64,000 nucleotides of DNA from Hoplostethus atlanticus. Taxonomy: Eukaryota; Chordata; Actinopteri; Trachichthyiformes; Trachichthyidae. The position numbers and the translations under genes are program-made. The notes under the pieces are model-generated. The model saw nothing but the letters and a program-made list of their open reading frames with translations. It was not told the DNA's origin and searched no databases. Below, in pieces: positions 36,831-48,150 of the stretch (position 1 is the stretch's first letter; each line of letters starts with the position of its first letter). The stretch lies in contig JAXDDX010000043.1 of assembly GCA_034670405.1 (NCBI GenBank), positions 744,001-808,000 of the forward strand, given 5' to 3'.

Positions 36831-37282
36831 TTCCTGCTGTGTGCATTTCCAATCTCTTCTTGTCTTCAATCTCTTCTGTCTTGGGGTTTGAAAAATGTTT
36901 AGCCCAAATTTCTATATCATTTTTAGATTTAGTTAATGTCACTACAAAATCATTCTAAGGGTAATTTTGGATCAAGGGATGACTTTAGACAGAGTTTAGA
37001 CCTGTGCCTTGATTCACGACAATATTTCATTGCTGATTAGCGATGAGTGACTAGTTAGCCTGCCTTGTTTTTTTACTATAGTAGCTCATATTAACTGCTA
37101 ATGTCAAGTTTCCTAAAAAATACAGATGCATGCTTAGCTTTATAATATTAACACCCTACAGCACAAATGAAGTACATGTTTATTGGTTTCATCCAGGGCC
37201 TGATGACAGAAAACATCTTTTTTAATTTATATTAAAAAGAATCTAGGGTGCCTATGACTTTTGCACAGTAGGCATGTGTGTG

Positions 37283-37316
<34 letters not shown>

Positions 37317-37324
37317 TACACACA

Positions 37325-38015
37325 TACACAGTTCTAGCTGTGATTATTGGCACCCTTTCATTGTATGCAGATAATGTACAATGTGTTCTGAAATAATTAG
37401 AAATTGAAACAACTTTCAGTCTTCACACATTCATCTATTGATTTACAACAGCACATGATCAAACAATAAAAAATTTAAATATAAAAAATTACAATTTAGT
37501 TGGAGGAAATAGATTCTCATTTGCAGTGTAATTGAACTCACCTGTGACAGGTTGCAGGTGCCCATGTGGTATAAATGAACCAATTATGTGATAAAACAGT
37601 CTGTTCTACTTCCCTGATCATCTGTGAAGATGGCGAAGAGAAAAGATGTCAGAAAAAGTATTATCACCGAACATAAGTGTTCCCAAGGCTATAAGGCCAT
37701 CTCTAGATCTCTCCCAATGTTATTAAGAAGTTTGCTACTTGTTAAGGACATCTCCCAGGACATGGTGGTAACAGGAAAATCGATGTCATCAGGTTGGTGC
37801 GAGCCATTGAAAAAACACCTTCATGACATCCAAAGATCTCAAGGCTGACCTGGAGAGATCTGGGGTAATGGTTTCAACTCCTACCATACGCCGGACACTG
37901 AACCAAGAAGAGCTTTACGTTCGGAGGCCACAGAACACCCCAGTGCTAAAGGAGAAATAGAAGAACATCCGATTGATCTTTGCCAAGACCCACCTGGACG
38001 TCTTGAGCATGGATT
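37325..38015 (+). mobile_element. Tc1-like transposon remnant
   Basis: The left end CAGTTCTAGCTGTGATTATTGGCACCC resembles Tc1-family termini. From ATG 37630, MAKRKDVRKSIITEHKCSQG begins the paired-type helix-turn-helix of a Tc1 transposase. Out-of-frame pieces read PTIRRTLNQEELYVRR and FAKTHLD. The DDE core is missing after about 38015. It is preceded by a (TG)n(TA)n(CA)n palindrome at about 37276-37315. From 38016 to 38700 nothing is assigned. Confidence 0.75.
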
Positions 38016-38712
38016 TAATGTATCTAATGTATGCATCATGATATCAGAAAATTATCAAGGCATTTTGGAGTGAAATGTGCTACCCAGTGTCAGAAAATTG
38101 CTAATTTAATTGTATGTTGTACTGAATTTAGGCCTACTTATGTGTTTAGGGTAACTGGAGACTGCTTTTTTTGTGTGTTTTTAATGTTAAGTGTTCAGTC
38201 CCTGATGCATTGACCTCAAAGGGTTATTTTGAATTCGTTAGTTAGTAGGAACTGTGGGCAAAAGTACTTTCCACCCCGGTAAAATATTGTTTCCAAATTC
38301 AAAGGAATCTCATTCTGTTTTAAATGGTTGAGTGACTTAGTTTGACTGTGTATGTTATCTATATAAGATGTTGTTACTATGCAAAATGGGTGTATGCAAT
38401 TTCTCTAAAACCTCTGATGATGAATGTGAGGAATTTGCAAATTTCTTTAAAGGGGGGGTATTTTCCTCATTTTGGGCTATTTAAAACTGTTCCTGCGGTT
38501 TGTGAAGTCTATATATTAAAAAAAAATAAAAATGAAAAAATCCTAAAACCAGCTTCTGTAGTGTATGTTTCAGTCTCTCATTTTCTCCATTGTAAAGAAC
38601 TGTTTTGAGGGCGTGGAGGTTGTATGTAATGAGCACTGCTCTGATCGCCTGGCAGAGCGCTCATGCAGCTCAAGGAAAACAAATAAGCTTGACGCAGTAA
38701 TTTACCGTAACC

Positions 38713-38871
38713 ATGGCGGCCGCTCCAGAACCAACACTGAGACCGTACATGTTTGAGCCGGAGTCTGACCCAGAATGGGAAGAGGCAGCTGAGGCGGTTC
38801 CACTTAGTTTCTCAATGATAACAATTCCGTGTAATATTGTACTTTCATGCGTTGTGTATGTGGGTGTGTGA
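38713..38871 (+). pseudogene. P2X7-C-terminus-like transposon ORF start (truncated)
   Basis: ATG 38713 opens MAAAPEPTLRPYMFEPESDP, then EWEEAAEA. The RPYMFEPESDPE phrase resembles starts of multicopy fish proteins annotated as P2X purinoceptor 7-like, which travel with DNA transposons. The frame departs from that pattern after about 28 codons and stops at 38871, so the copy is truncated. Confidence 0.4.
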
Positions 38872-39813
38872 ACGACGCTCTCTGCTGTAGCCAGGCTGTT
38901 TATGGCTCATGTCCATAAGCTTATTAAATACAACTTGCAGACAAGCTAGGATTGACAATTTTGTTGAGCTAGTTAGCCAATATATTATTGGATGCAACCT
39001 ATTTGCATCCAAACAGCGCAGCACAAACAACCAAACGCGATTGTAGAAGAAGATGATTCATTTATTGCATTACGGGTGCACGAATGCACTAACACACACG
39101 CAAGGGGTAGTGACCGCCGAACACACACATGCGGGGAGGGTGTCCGAATGAACTTGTCTTCTGTATTTTCCCATCCTTGCCGTCCTTCCTCCAGGGGCAG
39201 CCAGGAGGTGCCCAGGGACCAATTCCAGAGGGGTGTTCCACAAAGCGAGTTTACAACTTATCCTGGCTTATTTCACTTAGTCTGGCTCATTTTCAGGTTT
39301 ATTCGGTTCCACAAAGCAAGCTCAGCATAGTTCAAGCTAAGTTGCTATGGCATCTTATCCTTCGAAACTAGCCTGCCTCAGGGCAGGCTAGATATCAGGC
39401 TAAACCACAGTTGAAGCTTAATCGGTACTCCCGTAACACTGATCCGACTGAAACGCAAGGTTCCGGCATCCTAATGTTCAACACTATTACTCTAGACCCT
39501 ACACTATCAGACATAAAATGTAACGTTAATAGAAAATAAAAAATATAAAATGATGTAGGCTGTATCGGGGATACAGTCACGGTTCAGAGCGTTGTTAGGC
39601 AACCCCATTTAACCATGAGTGTCCAGCAAGACCTCAAGTGCTGTAATTGCTTTTAGAAAACGGTTACAACTCATAGAAAGAATTATTTGATGACACAGTA
39701 TTATTTTATTTATTTTTTGGGGATTTACAGTCACTGTAGAACACGCTTTCAGCCAATCTATTTCCAGGATGGAAACAACCGATTTCATAAAAATATAATA
39801 AAAATGAGATCCA

Positions 39814-39886
39814 GCCCGAACAGCTCAGTCAGTAGAGCATGAGACTCTCAGTCCTAGGGTTGTGGGTTCGATCCCCTCATAGTGTC
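39814..39886 (+). pseudogene. tRNA-Lys-like pseudogene (or SINE head)
   Basis: GCCCGAACAGCTCAGTCAGT, then AGAGCATGAGACTCTCAGTC and GTGGGTTCGATCC closely follow tRNA-Lys(CTT), with box A (AGCTCAGTCAGTAGAG) and box B (GGTTCGATCC). The anticodon loop is changed (CTC in place of CTT), the anticodon stem is mispaired and the 3' acceptor half does not pair with GCCCG. It is a pseudogene or the head of a tRNA-Lys-derived SINE inside the Harbinger element. Confidence 0.7.
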
Positions 39887-40084
39887 AAGTACTGTACAAT
39901 GACTGTAATGTAGTAAGATGAAACGTTATGTAAAGCATTTACTAAATAATTTATGGCGATAGATAGTACATTTACAGTCTTGAGGTTTCATATATGGCAT
40001 GGTTTCATTTATAATATTTGTAGCTTTTCAGTTCTTTAATATTGTTGAACACATGATATTTAATAAGGTCTATACAATTTGTTC

Positions 40085-40278
40085 GTTTTTAATTCAACAA
40101 TTCAACACATTCAATCTATCAGCAATTTGTTGCCAATCTTTCTCTCTCCCTTTATTTATGGAAATCGTATTTCCCATTTCATTGTAATATGGCTGAATTC
40201 TCCATAGACCTCCACTAAAAGTCGCTGCTCAGTGTCCGTGAACATTGCGGCTCTGTCTTTACCGTCATTTTTCGCCAT
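40085..40278 (-). pseudogene. Myb/SANT-like Harbinger DNA-binding protein, frameshifted
   Basis: From ATG 40278 the minus strand reads MAKNDGKDRAAMFTDTEQRL, LVEVYGEF. After a frame change it reads KDWQQIADRLNVLN. FT--E---L--- and W--IA-RLN are the first and third helices of the Myb/SANT-like domain in the accessory protein of Harbinger transposons. The frame shift near 40165 and an early stop make it inactive. Confidence 0.6.
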
Positions 40279-41458
40279 GATGAATCGATCAGATCCATGA
40301 TCGACCTCTCTGGCTGCTTAAATAAACTGTGTATAACTGTGCACACACAATTATCTGGATTGCTTGAGCCTGGCTTGGTTTAGCCAGATCACGGTAGCTT
40401 GACTTGGGCTTCGTGGAACCGCTTTAGCCCCGATTGACTTGTTAGGTTAACTCAAACCAGGCTTGCGACGTTAATCGCTGCTTTTCTAAGCCTGCTTTGT
40501 GGAACAGCCCCTAGGTGTACATCCTTGTCGTGGTCAGGGACAGGGACAGGGACAGGAAAGTGTTTTTCTGCATGTTTTTAGATGGGGTTCTTTTTTTTAG
40601 AGGAGGAGACCCATGTGAGCACGGGGAGAACATGCAAACTCCACACAGAAAGGCCCGGGAGACAGTGGCGGAGCCAGGCAATTTTCAATGGGGTGGCCAG
40701 GATGGGACCAGTGGTCATTTTGGGGTGGCACAGAAATCACTATTATATGAAAATAAAAATGCGTCTAACTAGAAAATAAAGGGCTATTTTAGGCACCTAC
40801 AACACATAACTCTACATTATTTGGAATTCAGGCAATAGTGGAATAGATCAAATAATATTCAGTGTATCCAACATTGTTTTCTTATTCCTGCAGGTAAAGT
40901 AACAAAGAAGCTTACACTATAGGGACAAAGTACAAGTGTCCCAAGCTACAGAGTATTACTACTGTTCTGAGAGCAGATGTTCATCATCTTTTACATTTGA
41001 GGTCTGTTTCACAAACTGGCCCTCTGAGCTAGCACTAAAAAAGTAAACTTCACTTATTATTCATTGTCAAAACACAAATTATATAATTGCAAAAACTCTA
41101 TAATGCCAACATTATACTTATTACAAAGGCAATAATGTATTTTCTTTTTGATCCACCTGTCTCAAACTAATGCTCAAAGGCAATAATATTCCCCGTCTGC
41201 AACATATACATATGACATGACTGTGTCACGCATTCAGCTTGTATTAGCTTGTGTAACAGCTGTATTCTGCAATTATTATTGTTATTATTATTGTGGTTTG
41301 TAGCAAAGCGATTCACAAAATCATCTAAAGCCAGGGACTGTGCTCGTCTAGACTCCACACTTAAACTTTGCTAAATAGATACAGTCACGGACGGAATAAT
41401 TAAAAGCGTCGAAAAGCAATCTTCCTTCTGATATTATTAGCTTACATGTAATCATTTG

Positions 41459-42165
41459 CAGTGTTGGGCAAGCTACTTGGAAAGTGTAGTGAGCTAAACT
41501 ACCAGTTACTCTACATTAAATTAAGCTTCACTACACTGAAGCTACCCCCCAGAGAAATGTAGCAAGCTAAGCTACAGCAACATGGCAAAAGTTCATCAAA
41601 GCTATTTTCTTTTTTTACATTGAACCAACTTCATTCCAAGTCAATACTATCTCAGTGAGCAATAAAACTGTCAATCAAACAGATAGGCAGGCAAAAAATG
41701 TTCAGTTCAATTGTTTATTAAATTAGTGTTTGAGGTCTTGGAAGTTGAGAACAGCTTATTTTTGGGGTTGCACAGTAAGCACCTGAACACATCATTTTCT
41801 GTTGTTTCACTTAAACTCGTGTATTAGCTCGAGGTACGGCCACGGCGACTCCCTCGGGATCAATTCCTCTATGTCCTCACCCTCTGCCATCTTTCCATCA
41901 AGTAAACTCACACTCGCGGGTCTATATTCGCCTGCAGCAGACAAGTCGCAGGCATCAGCCCAAGGATTGGTAAGTGATGTCACCGTCATACGGAAGTGCT
42001 TCTGTCGGCTACACATACAGGTCCGTGTATGGCGGTGGCGTCACTTACTGATCCTTAGCAGTTTTATTTCAGACCGCAGCAGAAAGCTCCGCTGCGCTTG
42101 AGCTTCAGGAATGCCTGGGGAAATGTAGCTTGTGTGGACGCTACAGGTGCTTGACCAATACATGG
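41459..42165 (-). mobile_element. hAT-like element with N-terminal ORF
   Basis: The left end CAGTGTTGGGCAAGCTACTT is of the common fish hAT type. On the minus strand near 41898, MAEGEDIEELIPRESPWPYL and ELIHEFK resemble the start of ZBED-type hAT proteins (SPWPYLE--F-FK). The frame stops at 41807 with no BED finger. The right end is not clear. From 40681 to 41458 and 42166 to 43050 no gene is supported. Confidence 0.5.
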
Positions 42166-43200
42166 GGGTGCTAAGAAAATAGTCGATTTTCATGACTTCA
42201 GAGTTACTTTATAAGAAGGTTCTCGTTTTTTCAATAAAAGCAGATATGGCACACAGCACATTCTATATAATTCGGTAGTTTTTAATTGAATTTGGCCAAA
42301 GAATATTCAACAAAATAGCTATAAGGCTAATACAAGTGATCATAAGGCAATGACAAAAATGTCTTTCACGTGCAAAGGTGAAAGCACCTGACAGCGCCCC
42401 TGCAGTGGGCCGCTCTGTCCGGTGCTGAAGTCTTTCAGCAATAACAACACAATACATCCAAAATGCGACAACAACAAGAAGTGCATATATTCCATATGCA
42501 TATGCATAACTGTGCATTGGTTATAATGTTACGGATTAAATGTCTATCACAACGTCAAAAATGAAAGGAATAATATCCACAGTGCAGCCACAACGAGAAG
42601 TGCATTTACCCTATGCGTGTCAACTGTACATATATGGTGTAAAACGAGCTGGCTATCATCACAATCTTGGCGATTATATTTCTATTGCAAAAATACTTGT
42701 AGGCTGACTGGCCAACAATCATGTTCCCACCACCGGACAGGCGCGCTCTGTCAATAAATAAAAGGCCTTTCAGTTGCAAATTCATAAATGCTTGAGGGGG
42801 CTTAATTAAAAATAAAAAATACGCAGATTTGTGATGTGGCTATAGCACCCCCTAGCCCCAGTGTAGCGCCGTGCCTGCAGATGTTAATGTTTTTCATATC
42901 TATTTTAATATTAATGTGATCTTTCCATCAAAGTGCCTTTAATAAGGGCTCCTCAGCTCAAAGACACAGGAGATGATGGTGTTCCACACATTCCACAGAT
43001 ACACATACATACAACTTCCTGCAACTAATGGTTTATGCTCTGTTTTTGAATTATTCAGGTCCCATTGGTCAATGTGCCTTTTGCATATGGAGTCGTTTCA
43101 CTACCACTCTCTTCAGTAGAGGGATCACAGGGTTCAAAACTAACATTTTCCACTGGTGGCACTGGTGCTACCACCTTTTTCAGTTGGTGGCACCAGCACA

Positions 43201-43494
43201 TCATTTGGTCGCACCTTTTATGACCATTTCAGCCTCCTCGCTCAAGCGATTGCCTGCATCTTGGCGCTGAAAGGCAGTCAGGAGGGGGTCAACGCTACGT
43301 GAGATGCACCTGTCCCTACACTTCTTATGCTTAATACTGTCTCCACGTAAGTTCAAACTTTCGCGTTTGAAGTGAGTTGATGCAGTTGCAAGTTTGGAAC
43401 AGCCTGCAATGGAGAGTCCGCACTCTCTGCAGTACACACAGTACATCGCATTATCTTTGTACCTCAACCATCTGAAATCTTCCAGCCACTGTGA
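43201..43494 (-). pseudogene. hAT TTF-type zinc finger region
   Basis: Minus-strand codons read QWLEDFRWLRYKDNAMYCVY, C, then CRECG, FKRESLNLRG and HKKCRDR. This fits the TTF-type finger of hAT transposases: an FRWL start, paired Cys, an F-RESL---S--H pattern. It continues to a TAG after VIKGATK without the transposase core. Confidence 0.65.
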
Positions 43495-43858
43495 TTGATG
43501 ACGCTGACTGAGTTGCCGTTGCTGTGATGCCGCCCCATCAGATCTGGATGTCCCACCAAAATAAACTTTCATATATTGTGTATACGCTGCTTGCCCAAAC
43601 TCGGCATCTATTGCACGCCCAACCGTCCTGGTAGGGGGATCCCTCTCTGAGTAGCCCCTCCCAAGGTTTCTCCCAATTTTCCCAGTGAGGGTTTGTGGGA
43701 GTTTTTCCTTGTCCTCTGTGAGGGTCTAAGGCTGGGGGATGTCGTGTACTAACCATTTATTATTTTCACATGTTGGGCACTGTGAAGCCCTTAGAGACTG
43801 TAACGGTGATTAAGGGCTATACAAATAAATGTGATTTGATTTGATTTGATTTGATTGA
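43495..43858 (-). repeat. Dispersed repeat, copy D
   Basis: This is an inverted copy of the family at 17274. It carries (GATTT)n at 43830-43857, GGGCACTGTGAAGCCC, GGCTGGGGGATGTCGTGTAC, CCGTCCTGGTAGGGGGATCC, and the far end shared with copy C (CAGATCTGGATGTCCCACC). It is inserted within the hAT N-terminal coding region. Confidence 0.8.
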
Positions 43859-44043
43859 AACGCGTACATTTTTTTTTTCATCGGCTGTGCCGCTGGTTCT
43901 CTCTCCTCACTCATCGGCTCCGACGTCTCAAAATGACACGATTCCTCATCAGTCACTGAGGAGGTAGCTTGTGATGGACCGGGGGATGCATTTTGTTTCA
44001 CAAAATATGATTGAATAGTGCGTTTCATTTCTTTTGCAATCAA
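43859..44043 (-). pseudogene. hAT transposase N-terminus
   Basis: ATG 44043 opens MIAKEMKRTIQSYFVKQNAS, then an acidic SEPMSEEREPAAQPMKKK stretch, up to the junction with the dispersed repeat. The (M)KRTIQSYF start is common in ZNF862-like hAT proteins. The continuation is at 43494 beyond the repeat. Confidence 0.6.
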
Positions 44044-45401
44044 CTAGCTACACTGCTACAATAGCATAAGCTAGCATGGACTGGGACTGCGTAGCCTATG
44101 TGACGTTCAAATTTTTTTTCGCACTACAATGTCTCCAGTCAGGGAAGGGCAAGTGAGAGACCAATATAGAGAAAGACGATGTGTAGGCTATGCAGATGTT
44201 AGCTTTTCATACCTACTTTTATTTCCGAAGATATTATCAATTAGTCAAATAGCCTACACATTACTGTTTGAATTAAATTAAATTAATAAAAAATAAATAA
44301 AAATAAACTTTTGGTAAAACTTTTTTACTGGCACCAATGCGACCCATTCAAATTTGATATCGCATTACCAAAAAAAAGGTCGCAAGTGCGACCAATTTGG
44401 TGGCAGTTTTGAACCCTGTATCACAAAATCCCAAAGAGACAAGATATGCACACAATTGCCGAGTTATGATTGTGGATGATCCTCTGGAAGTTTTGGACAG
44501 AAAAGTGATGAATATGGATTTAAAGATGGAGTTCAACAATGAGATGGCTGTTGACGACAGTGGGGTTTCAAGAGAGCTATACACTGCTTTCTGGGAGCAT
44601 TTCCTGGAACCATGTGAAGGTGAAGAGGAGAGAGTGCCAAGGCAGAGGCGCAGTGGCAAGCTCTGGGAAGGATTTGGGCAAAGGGACTCTCTGGTGTGAT
44701 CCCAGTGAGACTGTCAAAGGCTTTTATTCTGGCCTGTGTCCTTGGTGTCCTGCATTATTCAGTGGATAATGCAGTACTCATGTCATCTTTCTCTAACTAC
44801 TTGTCTGATGGTGAGCAGTTAACTATTGAGAAGGCAATTCAGGGCACACTGGAGGAAAGTGAAAAAGATGATTTACTTGACTTGTTCTCAAGAATGGGTT
44901 CGCATTGCCTCCCTTCTGAGCAAAACACAAAGGTAGCCATTGAAACAATGGCCCATAAAGCCATACTCCAAATATATAATAGACTATTTTTCTCGCAGCC
45001 TGACAGATGTGCAGTTGAATCTGCCTCATAAAGCTAATGTGCTGTCATTGTATGAATCAAAAAAGGCAACAAACAAGAAGGTGATTGAAATGCTGCAAAC
45101 AGAAACAGTGGTTCTGTCACAGAAAGAGCAGACCACATTTAACCACTTGCAGCGCTACATCAGGAATGTTGACCAGCGCAAGCTGGAAAACTTTTTGCGT
45201 TTTTGCACAGGCTCCTCTGTACTTTACACAAAACAAATTAAAGTAACTTTCAATGCTGAATCTGGTTTTGGTCGAAGGCCTGTTGCACATACGTGCGGAG
45301 CCATAATTGAGATTCCTTATACATATAGCTCCTACCCAGAAATCCGAACAGAGTTTGATAATGTTCTATCTGCTAACTTCTTTGCCATGGACATAATATA
45401 A

Positions 45402-46504
45402 GGTCATTGTTCATAAACAATGCTAAATGTATTAACATGAGCATCTCTGCAGTAGTATCTCAACTGCAATATTCATACTCATCTGTGTTCAATGAGTTCA
45501 CACAGATATGTTGTAGCACTCAGGCTTTAGTTACTGTAGTGACTTAAATACATTTTACCCAATGATCTGGGTAGTTGTTCATGCCAGTTCATGAAGCTAC
45601 ATTAGACATAATTTGATAAACATGTTATGAGATGATTCAGCTATTTGCCACTGTTCAGGAAGGCAGTTTATGAATTAGAGTCAAAGTGTTGTTTTGTTGT
45701 TGTTGTTTTTTTTACAACACTGTTTACACTGTGTGGCCAGTGTTATGTTTTATTTTCATGTTTAAATTCAAGAAAATAAAAATATTTTTCACTTGTTAAA
45801 TGTTTGCTGCTTTCATTCATTATTTATGTTATTAATTGATATTGATATTACAGTGGCACTGCACTGATGGTTCTCATCATCACTGTAGTGCTTTGGTCAG
45901 TAGAGAGTCCTCAGTGGTGATATGGCTGTTCTGTTAGGATGGCTTGAAAAGCAAGTATGAATTCACATCTACCAGAACTGACAGTATATCTGAAATCTAT
46001 GAGTCACACTCTAATGTTAGAGGTTGTAAGAAAGCCAAGGACCTAAGATACCTAAGATATGAGTCTTTATTTCCAGACAATCTAGTATGTACAAGTGAGA
46101 GTTAGGTCAGAATTATGTATTTTGTCATATCATTACACAAAGGACATAGCATTTTTGAGCACTGTGTATGTAGGCAGCAGGTGTTACAACATTGTCTTGT
46201 CATTTTGTGAAAAAGATAAGCCTCACAGTAAATACCCCATCTCAAGCACTAAAGCAAGAAAAGTGGGGCCAGTATAGATTACTGTATCACTGAATAAGAA
46301 ACTACAATAAGAGAGAAAACATTGAATTTTGCCTAGTTAGTGTTATGGAAAATAATAATGTAATTGTGCATATAATATGCTTAAAGTATATACTGCAATA
46401 AAATGTATGCATAAGTATAGTCACAACCAGTGGAAAACTACTGAGCTGATATGAGTATATGTTTCATCTTTTCTCATGATTATTAGCTGGAAGTTTAATA
46501 CAAC
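45402..46504. other. AT-rich flank of HECT-like copy 2
   Basis: No gene is seen. 45402-45790 may be the old 3' UTR of the HECT-like copy (AATAAA near 45774). Confidence 0.5.
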
Positions 46505-46916
46505 TGTTGTTATGAAATGGAAATGTCAAGGACACAAGCAGTTCCTGGGAGCGCAGGACGAGTCGTAGGGAGTTAGAGCAGAATGTTCTAACTATGAAAG
46601 TACTCCTTTTCTGCCAGGTGTCTGTGCACTGTTTGATTCCTTTGTCTTCATTAAACTGCCTTGAACTATGTAAGAGATAGTTTTAGTCATGTGACATAGC
46701 ATATTAGAAAACTATATAAAGCTTGACCGATGTAACCTGCTCTTGCTCTCTACCCGGAAACAACTCTCTTGGTTGCAAAAGGTATTGTGCCTACTTATAA
46801 GTATTTTTCTTTGTTTTAATAAATACTCTGAGACATATATTGTGTTATAGCTTTAATGAGTTGTTCTCACCAACTAGACAAAGTGCAATTGACTTTAAAT
46901 TGCCACAACATTAGAC
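46505..46916 (+). mobile_element. Possible solo LTR, unrelated family
   Basis: The stretch starts TGTTGTTATG and ends near CACAACATTAGACA. Inside are a TATA box (ACTATATAAAGC near 46710), AATAAA near 46818 and a TCACCAACTAG segment. The order of promoter and polyadenylation signal suits an LTR. Flanks ACAAC and ACAAT match at 4 of 5, so the limits are uncertain. Confidence 0.4.
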
Positions 46917-47173
46917 AACAATAAAACTGAGCACTGCATGGGTATCTGGAAAATATCAAACAACAAAGACATGACAGAAGTAAAATGTTCCTGATGTTCC
47001 ATCTGCTCATAGGTGCAGCTCTTGGTTAAAAGTAGGCCAATTACAAAAAAGCAAGAATAACATCTCTCAAATGTATGTATAAGTCTATTGCTTCTCTCTT
47101 GGAATAATCCATGGGTCTCTTGGAATAACCAGGCGTGATTCAATCATGATCATGTTGCATATGTCATACATGT

Positions 47174-47430
47174 AAATGGAATGGACTGCATTTATATAGC
47201 GCTTTTATCCAAAGCGCTTTACAGTATATGCCTCTCATTCACCCATTCACACTCACACACCGATGGCAGTGAGCTACCATACAAGGTGCTGGCCTGACCA
47301 TCGGGAGCAATTTGGGGTTCAGTGTCTTGCCCAAGGACACTTCGACATGTGGACTGGAGGAGCCGTGGATCGAACCTACGATCATCTGATTGGAGGCCAA
47401 CCCACTCTACCTCCTGAGCCACAGCCGCCA
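47174..47430 (-). mobile_element. tRNA-derived SINE
   Basis: Read on the minus strand from 47430: GGCGGCTGTGGCTCAGGAGG gives a box-A-like TGGCTCAGGAGGTAGAG, then GGTTCGATCC as box B. A body follows with TCGAAGTGTCCTTGGGCAAG, and the 3' end is AAGCGCTTTGGATAAAAGCG with CTATATAAATGCAGTCC, as in LINE-tailed fish SINEs. It appears full length. Confidence 0.88.
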
Positions 47431-47850
47431 AAACTCTTGGTCATCTTGGTCGCATGGAACGCTTTGGCGAAAGGCGCATGCAGCTCTGCACATTTGAAGA
47501 TCATTATCATCAACAGGTGAGAGATAGTCCCTGGTTCCATAGAGCTCAGGTAATGCATACATAATGCTGGGCCTGCCACTTGGCACATTCGTGTTTTTCG
47601 ATGGCCTGATGATGTGTGAAGACCACACCTGTGCAGTCTCGTACAAGTCATCCTAGAAGAGTAAAATGCTTTTGTTTGATTTTTATCACCATCACCTTTT
47701 CCACCTTCACCAACTACAACAATAAAATTCTTCTAACACATTTATGATTGATCATTAACCAAATAATATAATATATAGTAATACCTCACCGAAAGGAATC
47801 ATTCTGTATAATGGGGATTTTTATTTATTTTATGTACTTTAATTAGATCT

Positions 47851-48150
47851 ATGGCGGCATATGAGTGACAAAATCCGCGAGCGCAATTGAGATCACCGCG
47901 CGCGTAATTCAAACAGCCGCGCACACATATTATTTTTGAGAGCGCTTTCACAGCACTCGCGCGCAGAATATATCTGCTCGCGCGAGCAATATTGTAACCT
48001 GCGAGGAGAAATCCATGCTTTGAGCGCGCGCACAGAATCCGAATCAGCGCGCACAACTATCATTGCTCTCCTGCTCGCGAAACTTTCACCTGCTCGCTCG
48101 CGAGTGTTTTTTCTTTTTGGCAGTAAGTGGGCGGACCCAGTCACAATGGT
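47851..48150 (+). repeat. Left terminal inverted repeat (outer block)
   Basis: About 297 bp matching the reverse complement of 53690-53986 with few changes. It is rich in CGCGCG and GAGCGCG units and ends in GGGCGGACCCAGTCACAAT. On the right side the inner block follows after about 30 bp, whereas on the left about 700 bp intervene. Confidence 0.92.

Larger units (their letters stand above)
39229..40512 (-). mobile_element. PIF-Harbinger-like element
   Basis: The ends AGGGGTGTTCCACAAAGC and GCTTTGTGGAACAGCCCCT are inverted. Comparison with the uninterrupted paralogue at 55440-55632 places the insertion at ATTCCAG/GTGTA with a (C/T)AG 3-bp target, as in Harbinger elements. It encodes a Myb/SANT-like protein on the minus strand (40278 leftwards). 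No DDE transposase frame remains. A tRNA-like sequence lies inside at 39814. Confidence 0.75.
39170..40680. repeat. Dispersed repeat split by a Harbinger-like insertion
   Basis: The pieces 39170-39228 (CCTTCCTCCAGGGGCAGCC to GGGACCAATTCCAG) and 40515-40680 (GTGTACATCCTTGTCGTGG to the AGCACGGGGAGAACATGCAA segment) together match one continuous copy at 55440-55632. The latter therefore shows the empty site. Confidence 0.8.
43130..44417 (-). mobile_element. hAT element inserted in the HECT-like exon
   Basis: The inverted ends are GGGTTCAAAACT and AGTTTTGAACCC (43130 and 44417). The flanks GGATCACA (43122-43129) and GTATCACA (44418-44425) are a 7/8 match, fitting an 8-bp hAT duplication. The minus strand holds the start of a ZNF862/TTF-type hAT protein in two blocks, split by another repeat (43495-43858). 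Only the N-terminal region is present. Repeated GGTGGCACCAG and TCGCACTTGCGACC motifs lie next to the ends. Confidence 0.8.
43059..45401 (+). pseudogene. HECT-type E3 ligase-like pseudogene, copy 2
   Basis: An exon opens after ATTATTCAG at 43059 (VPLVNVPFAYGVVSLPLSS), is interrupted by a hAT element (43130-44417) and resumes at about 44421 in the same frame (QNPKETRYAHNCRVMIVDD, KMEFNNEMAVDDSGVSREL). It then carries ALGRIWAKGL, KAFILACVLG, ETMAHKAIL, SLYESKKATN, FLRFCTGSS and RPVAHTCGA, ending FFAMDII, TAA 45399-45401. FLRF-TGS and AHTC are HECT C-lobe landmarks, with Cys the thioester residue in known HECTs. Frame changes near 44645 and 44968 and absence of the N-terminal exons show it is dead. 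It is homologous along its length to the gene at 49027-52759. Confidence 0.85.

Noticed and set aside
41279-41294. Poly-Asn codons near 41290
   Set aside because: A short ATT/ATA microsatellite read on the minus strand, not a gene.
47893-48144. Arg/Ala-rich frame repeated at 53693-53944
   Set aside because: Both are the two TIR copies; the frame stays open because of GCGCGC composition, not because of a protein.
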